Assembly: GCA_030248215.1 (NCBI GenBank)
Contig: JASANG010002537.1
Coordinates: 372,001-436,000, forward strand
DNA length: 64,000 nt
Source: Enoplolaimus lenunculus
Taxonomy: Eukaryota; Nematoda; Enoplea; Enoplida; Thoracostomopsidae
Reading direction: 5' to 3'
Notes under the pieces: model-generated
Database searches by the model: none
What the model was told of the DNA's origin: nothing
What the model saw: the letters and a program-made list of their open reading frames with translations, nothing else
Position numbers and translations under genes: made by a program
Shown here: positions 37,901 to 48,100 of the stretch, piece after piece
Layout: each line of letters opens with the position of its first letter
Numbering within the stretch: position 1 is the first letter of the stretch

Positions 37901-40900
37901 GTTTAAACTGTTGCTTTAGAATTATGGTTCCGTAAGTCGGCCCATGTATAGAACACGGCTGGATCGTTTTTCAGAGAGGCTATAATAGAGTCAGTTTAAG
38001 CTTTAGACAATTTTTTTGCTTAGGCTTAAGCTTATTCTTAATAATAGGCTCATCCGTACGCTTAGGTTTAGGCTTAGGCTCAGGAATAGGCTCATCCATA
38101 CGCTTATGTTTAGGCTAACGCTTAGGAATAGGTTCATCCATACGCTTAGACTTGGGCGTAGGCGTAGGCTTAGGCGTAGGAATATGCTTATACTACTGTT
38201 CCGGCCCTGTTCTATACGGGCCTGTTATGGTAGAAAGATAAATAAATAGCCTGTTTTCGATTATGTATGACGTTTTCAGCGTCCAAAACAACGAAAAGAC
38301 AAGGTGTATGTTGAATTTTTTAAAGGCTACGGCTGCTGGTCACATGTCGGAAAGAAACAGCCGTTTGGGAAACAATTTATATCTATTGGTAATGCATTAA
38401 TACTTTTGGTTCAGCTCTATGCACAACAGTGGCGTACGGAGTGATTTGGATTAGGGTGAGGGCACATACGGCCAGGTCCGTGCGATTTGTTTCCATCTAA
38501 AAGTAAACTTCGAACCCTTTAGCAGTGACGGGTGTGAATTTTGTTGGCGGGATATATGACGTTGGTCACGCTCTTGTACTGGGCTCCGAGACTAATCTCG
38601 GAGTTCTCTTTTAGGTTCTCTCAATTTTTAACGGGCAGGGTACTGGTCCAAGCCGAGTGGTCCGCTACGTGAGAACGACTTACGACTTAAAAATGCCGCG
38701 AGCGAACTGAGCAAAAAGCTAATCGCTATTGTCTTTAACTCTCGTAACAAACAGCAGAACTTCAGTTTGCAGTCTCTGTAGGCATGTTTTAGGAACATTT
38801 ATACTGAGTTTCAAACAATTCGCTAGCGAAGCGAGCGAGAAGCTATGCATTGTTTCAGTACTAACCCCCCTTGTAACAGTCTCAAAACGTTTGTTTATTC
38901 GTGAACTGCGAGATCTGAAGCAGCAAACCGAAATCTTCCGGTTTACCGCTTGCATTTTGAAGCGTGCGCAATTTTTTCTTACAATGTTTAATTTTGAGCT
39001 GGTCAGATTGTGGAATTTGACTTTGATGTCATCCTCTGAACGGCACCGTAGGCAAAATTTTTAAAAATTGAACAATGTAGAAGTTCGCAAACGAGGCGGG
39101 CTGGAAGCCAATGCGTAATTGTTGTATCTAATTTAGAAACACGGATCTGCGATATGTAAGACTTAAAACCTTGAAATTTGATGTTTAAAACATATCAGTC
39201 TTAGAAACACAGACAGGAGCCGAAGCCCAACCCAATGCTCTATGTCTACAGCCTAAGACTCATCTTAGTTGTGAGCTTAGGTTGGGAGAAAGCCTTGTCT
39301 CGACCGGAATTACCACTGAAATTCGATTGCCTATGTGCACTTTTAAGAGTAGAAACGGAACAACTCTCATCTATATGCAGTAAAATCATGACAACTATTT
39401 CTTGAAAATACGAAATTGCATCTTATAATTTGACAATATATAGTAATTTCTTGAATGTACGAAATTTAAGTCTGAATTAATTCAGACACGAATTTATGAT
39501 CTTGTTAAGAGTATTTATGCCTGAAATTCTAAACGTTTAGTCTTAAAAATTTAAGAATGCAAAGATTCTTGATATCTCAAAAAAAATGTTTGTGTGCTGG
39601 TAGGGCCATTGCAAACTTTTTATTACTGCAGGGTCGGTCTAACTTCAACCAAAACAGTTTGAGAAAGAAGGCAGAAAGCGAAAATGTGTCCGCTATATCC
39701 GTAAAGTAATAATTATGCCTATTATGACATAGATCCATGAACGAATTTTGATAAACATACAGCCGCTGTATTTCGTTGCTTTATGCGCCTTTATTTGTAT
39801 TTTTATCTTAGCTCCAAAAACCCAATTATGTTAGATAATGGCAACTCCATCGCTTAACCCTGTTGTTATTATTATTAGCATCTCGTTCGGTTCTCTTGTC
39901 AGCTTTAGGTATCTACCATTATATACTGCGTTTTTGCGCACGTTTCCCTCCCTGTTTAACATCAGCAGTTTCGCCGTTGGATGATTCCATACACACAGCT
40001 CAATTTCACTGATCATGGAGAGCGGTTCAGATACCATGACTCAGATTGTGTTTGGAGATGTACAAGATTCCTTGGTTTTAATTTGCTGTTTCAGGCAATG
40101 GCTGTGAAGACGTTGGGACGGTGACTCACGAAATTCTTCACGCACTTGGAATGTATCACGAACAGTCGCGACCCGATCGAGACAAGCACATTCGCGTTAA
40201 TGTCAACAATATCAAACCACAAGAAATCCATAACTTTGATAAATATACAACCGAAATTGATACGTTAAATATGCCGTATGATTACATGTCAATAATGCAT
40301 TACGGACCACATGCGTTTGCAAAGGAGTAAGTTTCCATGAACATTTCCGGCTTTTATACACTTTTCTCAACATTCAAGGTTAAGGCTTAGGTTTAGAAAA
40401 ATGCTAACCTTTGATAAATATTAAACTGAGGTTGATGCGATAAATATGACGTACGATTTATTGCACGTCAATAAAACAATACGGACCAGACACGCTTGCA
40501 AAAAAGTAATCAGCATTTCGGGCAAAATCAATACAGCAGCGTTTTAACCCAGTTGGCCGGTTTGACAGTGTCTTGTTTCTAGTTTCTCCACAAATTTTGG
40601 TACACAATAGATTGCCATTGCTTCTACCGCTCCACTTGCGCACTGTAGTGACCCAAATAAGAGGGTGTGGGGTAATAAGAGGGGGTTCGCATTTTGAATC
40701 GCAACAAATACGAGTCCGTATCCCTAATAAGAGGCCGTAAGCGCATAGAATCCTGAAATCCTAATTAGAGTCCATGAAAGTCAGATATTCGGAATTGTAG
40801 TGCATAAATGACTGCAGGACCAAATAAAATTGAGTTCGAATGCGTAAGGCATCCTGAAATTTTGAAAGTACATTCCTAAGTATAACCTTGCATGATCGCT

Positions 40901-42462
40901 GAAGCTATTGACGCAAGACAAACAAACGTTATTCAACGGATAGCTGCAGTATCGGATATATATCAGTAACGAATGTTGGCGGAGCGTGGGTTGAAAATAA
41001 ATAACAGTCCGTAACCGAATAACATGGGGGTACCTTCTCGAGAGGCCAAATAAATATCAGTTCCCCCATTACTACAATTTTTAAAATCGCTAATAGTAAT
41101 TTGTAACGCAAAATTCCATTTCCAATTCCATATACTGTTCATAAAATGTCTCAATTTACCACTCAACATATTTTAATTTTCTCAATTTCCCGTTGCTAGC
41201 ATTTTACAAAACCGTACTTGGAGAAAGGCGTGTCTAATTTCTAGACGGCGGGCGCAAGATAAAGTGGATGACGCATAAAGGTGAGTTCCAAACTTTAAAG
41301 CGTATTTAAGTTTTGAAAGTACATTTCTAAGTATAACATTGCATTATCGCTCAAGCTATTTACACAAGACAAATAAACAGTTTAATTCAATGGATAGTTG
41401 CAATAACGAATATATATCAGTAACGAAGGGTGGCGGAGGGGGGTTGAAAATAAATAACAGTCCGTAACCGAATAACAAGGGGGTACCCTCTGGAGAGGCC
41501 AAATAAATATCAGTCCCCCTTCTTATTCGGGTCACTACAGTACGCCCGTGGTGCTCATATAGATTAGGTACCAGGTATTTGGTCTCGTATTTTAAACTTT
41601 AGTCCAAACATTCCAACAATTCAAACGCTAGACCCAGCGTTTTCCGGCTCCATTGGACAACGAATTGGCTTGAGCGCTTGGGACGTGAAGAAAATTAACA
41701 AATTGTATGGATGTCCAGGTAAAAGACAATTAGTTAGGATCACAGCAGCGGATCCAAGATTTTTTTGAAAGTGGATGTTTACAATTGTATTTAAATATGT
41801 ATGTTAATGCCTACATCAATGCATAGGCAAATGGCTTGAAAGCACACGAGTCTTAATACTTAAAAACTGCACAACGCGGGGTTCGAAAACTAAAGTAGCT
41901 GAGTGTAATCGAAACTCTGTTAACGAACCTTTTTTAACATTTGTCAAAACGCTATTCACCACATCATTATAAACGATTCTTGATAAAACGCAAACCATTC
42001 ATAATTATGACTTGCAAATAAATTTATATGTTTGTATTTAGTAATTGTTGTTAGCGTTTGATTCAAATAATTTTAGCACCAATAATCTCGCAACCACCAT
42101 GCGCAGTTGACACTGATGTGGACAAATGTGCTCATTACGCAAAATCTAATCTTTGCGAACCCAGCTCGTTTGCTGACCATGTTCGCGCAAGATGTCCACA
42201 AATGTGTCGAGCTTGCATCAGGAATTCCGGATCAACCCTTGCTCCTCCTACACCGCCGCCCCCCGTTGTGATAACGAATCCACCGAGGACCACAGCACGT
42301 ACTGCTAGACCGTCACCAGAAGGAACAGAAAAACCTACAGTAGGACTACAGTTTTGTTTCAACATTATGCGAACTCATACTTGTGAAAAGAGGCGTTTTA
42401 TGGGCAAATGCAAACGACGAATAATTATGTGGAAATGTCGAAAAACTTGCGGATCTTGTTAA
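34940..42462 (+). CDS. Astacin metalloprotease with two ShKT domains (gene 1)
   Basis: Secreted zinc endopeptidase. Exons: 34940-34972, 35865-36003, 36601-36725, 38280-38388, 40095-40326, 41603-41718, 42077-42462; all GT/AG, phases agree, 1140 nt, 379 residues. Order: signal peptide (MQNAVVLLLSLVM); propeptide with the FxGD aspartate-switch motif (CFEGD); catalytic domain from RWKNGVLPY with zinc site [19 protein letters not shown] (HExxHxxGxxHE) and Met-turn SIMHY; the four conserved catalytic-domain cysteines (FTCIKI, GCWSHVG, NGCED, LYGC); first ShKT domain (CAVDTDVDKC to CRAC); Pro/Thr linker; second ShKT (CFNIMRTHTC to CGSC). The domain order resembles cnidarian and nematode astacins. 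Introns contain family A, B and C elements. All key residues are present, so it should be active once the propeptide is removed. Confidence 0.95.
35219..35528. mobile_element. MITE-like element in astacin 1 intron 1
   Basis: Starts CAGTACGGTGTAAACGGATA and ends GCGGTTACACCCTG; the interior is rich in CGGAAACGG. Its ends resemble the element at 3154-3867. Borders approximate. Confidence 0.5.
36893..37135. mobile_element. AT-rich element beside a family-B MITE
   Basis: Starts ACACTCAAAATAATATTTC and ends AGAAATACTTTTTTGTGTGT. The interior has repeated TTTCAGAAATA-like words. Similar text is at 39400-39600 and 33760-34245. I read these as worn copies of one AT-rich MITE; borders are uncertain. 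Confidence 0.4.
37136..37324. mobile_element. Family-B TTAGGC MITE in astacin 1 intron 3
   Basis: TACTTTAAGGGGCGTCCAGG left, TTAGATTCTAGATTAT, two TTAGGC arrays, right end CTTGAAGTAACATTGGCC. Inverted relative to 45433. The GGCC of the left end is missing, lost at the border with the preceding AT-rich element. Confidence 0.85.
37939..38222. mobile_element. Family-A TTAGGC MITE in astacin 1 intron 3
   Basis: GGCCCATGTATAGAACACGG left, CTGTTCTATACGGGCC right. The core has three repeated blocks of TTAGGC-like units each preceded by CTCATCCRTACGC. It ends about 57 bp before astacin exon 4. Flanking octamers do not match. Confidence 0.88.
40410..40510 (+). pseudogene. Relic of astacin exon 5 inside intron 5 (gene 1)
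   Basis: Text from TTTGATAAATATTAAACTGA to CTTGCAAAAAAGTAATC is a worn copy of the 3' half of exon 5 (same order: DKYT, EID, NMPYDY, YGP, FAK, then the splice donor). It has in-frame stops and no Met-turn. The same relic is at the same place in gene 2, so it predates the gene duplication. Confidence 0.8.
40643..41540. mobile_element. Long family-C element in astacin 1 intron 5
   Basis: Starts CTGTAGTGACCCAAATAAG and ends CTTATTCGGGTCACTACAG; flanks CA and TA (a worn TA duplication). 898 bp: a left copy of the usual 450-bp unit ending worn near 41075, about 200 bp of other sequence, then a second partial unit. The uninterrupted target (GCGTACGCCCGTGG) survives in gene 2 at 51645. Confidence 0.92.
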
Positions 42463-42825
42463 TCAGGGTTGTTTTTCTTCGGAAAAAAATTATAACCAAA
42501 CAAATAAATTTTTTCCATTTTTTCAGGAAAAAATGGGAAAATTTATTCTTTACCCTTAAACCAGAAATTCTTAGTAAAGAGGCAACAGATTTTTCAGAGA
42601 GGGCGAACAAAAATTTTTGAAACAAAAACTGTTTGAATGATTAAGTCGAAAACATTTTTCGGCTTGGAAGATCGCAGCTGTTCGTTGGGGCTGCGTCACC
42701 CACTCAGTTCCTGTTGTTGCGGGGCATGTTGTTAGCTGAATAACAAATACTAAACTTGATTTACTTGTTAATAGTTGAAGCTAACTGCCAGCAGTTTGGC
42801 TGTTTTGATGTATGTGTTTTTTGGG

Positions 42826-42985
42826 CCCTTAGAGGGGGGCTAAGTGGCTCAGGGGGCCTGGAAAAATTTGATCTTTTAATATAAAATTTTCAACCTTATT
42901 TGTAAGTTAACGAAAACACTAGTATGCCCCTCTTGAAAATACTTTATCCCCCGAGCAAGGTAAGCTCGCTGCGGGGCAAGTGCTT
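42826..42985. mobile_element. Family-E MITE
   Basis: GGGCCCTTAGAGGGGGGCTA left, core ACGAAAACACTAGTATGCCC, right GCAAGGTAAGCTCGCTGCGG. It lies shortly after the stop codon of astacin 1. Confidence 0.7.
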
Positions 42986-43454
42986 TCTCAATATATTAAG
43001 AATTCCTGGGAGCACAATATATATTCTTGAGGATTTAACGGAAGTGCAGAATACGGATCCGTAGGAATTTAATAAAAAGCTGCTATAATTTCTCGAACTC
43101 GACGTGCTGGATTTAACTGTAGCATTTTTAGGTTTGCAAGTCTTTGGTTGAAAAGTTTTGGTTTGTCAAGTTTTTGCTATATTAAAAAGCAGCCACCAAA
43201 AAATTACACAGTAAATAAACCTGGCGTGGCGCATAGTTTGTATATATGAAATTTAACCTAGTTTTGCATGCCATTCTTTCAAACCGTTGACAATGCCACG
43301 CTAAAATAGCACCGTAAATCTCAGATAGTTAGAATATGCTGTATTTCGTTAAATCCCTAGAGGATCCGGCCAGATTCCGCACCTCTTCGCTCAGATTTTT
43401 CAGCATCATGATAATATTATGAATACTTTGCCAAAATACCAACAACCAAACATT

Positions 43455-44290
43455 GTTTACTGATCTTCGCACAGTCAGGTAAAATAAATATCAGTTAAAA
43501 TTCGTCGTTAAACTGTAAATTTAGCTTTTATCCATAATGCAACAAAAATTTGTAAATTTGATCTTAAAATATCTATTTTCTATATCGAAAAATTTTAGAT
43601 TTTTTTGACACAACCTATAAGCTCGGCCCGTAGCCAAAGGGAAACAGGGGGCTCAGCAGACCCCCTGCTAAATTTTGTTCGAGTAGCAAATTTCAAACCT
43701 TGCTTGTAAGTAATCGAAAATCTTTGTATTCTACTAACTAAAACTTTAGCCCCCCAAGTAAAGGTGAGTTGGCTACGGGCCTGTATACATAACTTTACTG
43801 TGATTAAAAGATATTTAGAAATTCATTTTAGCAAATTTATCAGTGATTTAAAAACTTTCTTACTTTAACGATTGTTCCGTTGAACAAAAATGAAAATATT
43901 GCAGCCAAAATAATTGGTATCCTTTTTTGTCATTTTTAACAATATAGCAACAAAAAATATCATAGCTTGAATTTATCTGTTTTTACGCAATTCACTTCAC
44001 GCTATTGATGGTAAATACTACTTTTACAAGTATCATAACGCAAGGTAAAATGCGAATTATAGCATAGAAATGTTTCTGGCGAATCTGGTTTTACAGGTTT
44101 ATATCGCTGGTTTTGGAAATCTATAGCTTTTATTTCATACCACGCAACAGATATACAAGAATTTGGATCGCGAATTTTTAGAATTAATCGCCAAGTTGTA
44201 CTGTGCTCCGGACACCATTTTCGCGATTTTCTAAAATTCAAATTTATACTTTAAAAAGTTAAATACAAAGGATTTTATTTAAATTTTGGA
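43455..44290. repeat. Upstream block of the astacin duplication, copy 2
   Basis: Counterpart of 32575-33530. A family-E element (43626-43783) is inserted in this copy only. The minus-strand frame at 44002-44241 (79 codons) matches the phase of the one at 33260-33520. Confidence 0.6.
43626..43783. mobile_element. Family-E MITE with both ends
   Basis: CGGCCCGTAGCC left and GGCTACGGGCCTG right are inverted repeats. Core GTAATCGAAAATCTTTGTAT. It is inserted in copy 2 of the duplicated upstream block; copy 1 lacks it. Confidence 0.85.
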
Positions 44291-44632
44291 CCAAAATCCG
44301 TAACAAACATGTTTAACTAAATTGAACGCAGTCATGAACAATTGTATAGGTAAATTCATCAATAATGGCGATTGTGGTCGAAGTTCTCAAAACACCGATG
44401 CTTGACTGTTTAGTTCATTGCGTGATTTCGCTTTTACTCCATTGAATTTCAATACATTGCTGGAAATATCGTTGACCTACTTCTGCAAACCAGTCGCTAC
44501 ATCTTGTCAATATTTTCAACGTTGTATGAATTTTTAGCAAAATTTTAACCAGTATTGCTGTCAGATTTACTGCGACAGAGCAAAACTTAACAATAACATC
44601 GTACAGTATAATTTCTGATATTGTTAAGTTTG

Positions 44633-44950
44633 GGCCAATGTTACTTTAAGGGGCGTAACAGTAGATGAAGCGTATTTCTAAGCCTGAGCCTAAGCCTAAG
44701 CACGGCAAAAATGTCTTCCTAAGCCTAAGCCTAAGCCTACGCCTGTGCAAAAAAATGTAATCTAGAATCTAAACCTAGTCTTTTATGGACACAACAGAAA
44801 CCTGGACGCCCCTTAAAGTAACATGGGCCATCTAAACCTAGTCTTCTACGGACCCAACAGAAACCTGGACGTCCCTTAAAGTAACATGGGCCATCTAAAC
44901 CTAGTCTTTTATGGACCCAACAGAAAACTGGATGCCGCTTAAAGTAACAT
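44633..44950. mobile_element. Family-B MITE with triplicated right end
   Basis: Starts GGCCAATGTTACTTTAAGG, then TAAGCC arrays. The segment ATCTAAACCTAGTCTTTTA through CTTAAAGTAACATGGGCC occurs three times in tandem with a period of about 63 bp. The last copy is worn at its end (AACATGAGTAG). Confidence 0.88.
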
Positions 44951-45175
44951 GAGTAGTGAAATTTGTAGTGAAAACGCCCCACACTGCCAAAAGACATTGG
45001 CAGAATGACAGAAACGTATAGAATAGTAGTAACCAAAGATGATCAACACATATTGTACTGCTCAGTGGTTACAAGGTCGCTTTTAAGCTTGACAGTTTGT
45101 TGTAATCCACATTAAATTTGTAAAAGCAAGTTGGTATACTTAAATTTAAACATTTAAACACATATTCCCAAAATC

Positions 45176-48100
45176 ATGCGGATCACAGCTGTACTTTTGT
45201 TTAGTCAAGTAAGTTTACAATAATTAATAATTATCGCGGATGAGTTAGAATAATTGAGTTTTTGATATATGTGTCCTGCCGTTGTACAAGTGTACAAGCT
45301 ATTAAACATTGTGGGTGTGTAATTGAAAAAAAACGAGATGGATATATGAAAGTGGCAAACTTTTAGATATATGACATATTCGTTTTTGAGTCCTGCATTG
45401 AAAACGGGTAGCTTATAACACCTAACACCGATGGCCAATGTTACTTTAAGGGGCGTAACAGTAGATTAAACGTATTCCTAAGCGTAAGCCTCAGCGTAAG
45501 CGTTGCCAGAATGTGTTCTTAACCCTAAGTCTAAGCCTAAACCTAAGCAAAAAATGTAATTTAGAATCTAAACTTATTCTTTTATAGACCCACCAGGAAC
45601 CTGGACGCCCCTTAAAGTAGCATGGGCCACACCGATAAAGGCTATGATTTTGCATTTCAATGTATCTACACAGCACAAAATCATAGCCCAACTGAACATA
45701 CTACCAAACAGTGTCAACGAGTCAGATCCGATTCTGTCGCAGCTCTGCGGCCATATCTTGGGTTGTTTCACATTTTGGTCAATGTAAAGAACAGGGGCGG
45801 AACCGTATTATAAGCATATTTCTAAGCCTAAGGCTAAGCCTAAGCCTAAGCATAAGCCTAAGCCTAAGCGTAAGAAAGAGCGTATTCCTAAGCCTAAGCC
45901 TAAGTCTAAGCCAAGCAAAAAATTTATGTAAAGTTTACGTTTACAGTTTTCTAGTCCTACAGAAAAAATTTACGCCCCTGATCTTTACATGGGCCCACAT
46001 TTTTAACGCATGGTTGATAAATACAGAGCGTACATTTGGAACAGTGTTTTAAATCAAAACTGCTATATGAACTAAACACTTTCACAAGTGTCACCCATCA
46101 AACCTAAAATTAATAATTTTACAATGTTTCTATATCCAAATGTACATACAAAAACAAGTATATATGCAAGGGGAAACGGTAATCTGGTAAGATATCTGCC
46201 TAACAATTTTTTACTTTTTTATGCAGTTCGTGCAATTCCGTTCAAATTTGTAGTCTTGCGTTTACACACTAGTAAATTTTGTCTGCTCCGCTATTTCTAT
46301 GTCAACTGCGTGACTTCCATTGCTATATTACGTCAGTTTAAAACTGCTGGCGTATTGGATGCGTTAATATTCAGACAAAGGTTTTTACATACCAATACAG
46401 ATAATCCAAAGGTAAAATAACGAGTTGAAATTTGCATCTTTTGATCTATAGAATGTGTCAAGCTTAAAGCCCTATTCACATGTGAAAGTTTTTGCTGTGC
46501 GAACTTGCAGCTGCAAGTTACACTTGCAAGTAATTAATTAAAAATCATGACTAGGAATTTAGTTCACATGTGTGAACTGATCGTGAAGTTTGTTTCTCTT
46601 TTCTTCTTTTATTTGCACTCTTGCGAGTTTACGATTTATGCACTAGGGCTATAATATGCTAAACCAAAGGGGTGTATCATGAAGCCCAGAGATTAGCTCT
46701 TTTACCAAGCTTAGATCAATACAAGCAGAAAAAATGTATCAGGAATGATCATTAGCATTTTGGCCTCTCTCTCACTTCGCTCGCAAGGCTACTTCCACCA
46801 AATAGTGCAATTTCACCCCCCCCCCCATTCCCGTCAAAAATTCCCCGACCGCAACGGTAAAACACGGTTTATATTAAAACTTACGTTTTGTTTTCTTACC
46901 GAAAACAAAAATTACTGCAAGCGCACGCCCGTCAATACAGAGCCTGGGCCGGCAGAATTCGGGCTGGTTCCAACACTGACATTAACGCACCAAAAATAAT
47001 TTCCTTGGGTTAATGCGTTGCAAAATGCAGTTTTTGACTCGTATTGCAGTTGAAATTTCGAACATGTGGGTAATTGCCAGGATACCTAAACACATGACCT
47101 ATCATTTATAGATAATTCTGTATTATACCATTAGCAACAGTGCTGCATTTTTTGCCTTTACCTTCAAACAACCATACATTTTCAAGCATTGTAAAATGTT
47201 AGTTTCTCACGGCAGGTTTGGTTATTATAATTCGATAAAGTACATTTTGTGCTTAGAATCCTTGCAAATTTCAGATCGTCTTCAGTGATACCAAAAATAT
47301 TTTCGAAAATAAACAGTGTTCACACTGCTTCGAAGGTGATATGCGATTAAGTCCGGCACAAATGTATGATATTGAAGATCAAAAAGGTGGTCGAGCACAC
47401 GCAGCTATTAAAGGTCAGCCTTTACAGTTGTCATTTTTTGATATTTGAATTCGTGGAATACAAAACTCTACAATTGAGACGCAAAGGTTGTATAATGGTT
47501 TATTGTATTAAATTTTACTCATGGCAATGATAACCGTTTAAGTAGCAGATTTAGTGTAACAAACAGCAGGGTCGGTGCAAGCGTACAAGGCATCATCGAT
47601 ATAAATAGCTCGAGCCGAAGTTTTGAACTAACAAAAGGTTATCTGTTAATATTTGTGTTTCCTCGTTTCGGTCCATGCAAAGATCAACGTCGGAAAGTTT
47701 TTCGGCCAATGTAAAGAACACCGGCGGAACAGCATTATAAGCATATTCCTTAGCCTAAGCCTAAGCCTAAGTCTAAGTCTAAGCGTAAGAATGGGCATAT
47801 TTATAAGCCTAAGCTTATAAGTCTAAGCCCAAGCCAAGGAAAAATAGTCTAAAAGCTTAAGCTTACTCTATTGCAGTCCCACAGAAAAACGTTCCATCCC
47901 TGATCTTTACATGGGCCAGTTTTTCTGTGAGCTTAATAAGCTATATCCTAATTTTTTGTTTAGGCTTAGGTATAAGCTCATTCTTACGCTTAGCGTTTCG
48001 GTTTAAGCTATGGTTACGCTTAGGAATACGCTTATACTACTTTATACTACTGTTACAGCCTTGTTCTATGCATTTTCAGTTACTGTCTATTTCTAACATG

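Larger units (their letters stand above)
42463..45175. other. Intergenic between astacin genes 1 and 2
   Basis: No gene. Two family-E MITEs (42826-42985, 43626-43783), the second copy of the astacin upstream block (43455-44290) and a family-B MITE (44633-44950). Confidence 0.6.

Noticed and set aside
38016-38249. Leu/Arg-rich frame
   Set aside because: It translates the TTAGGC-type core of a family-A MITE.
44737-45036. Minus-strand frame with three CYFKGRPGF repeats
   Set aside because: It is the translation of the triplicated family-B MITE end, not a cysteine-rich protein.
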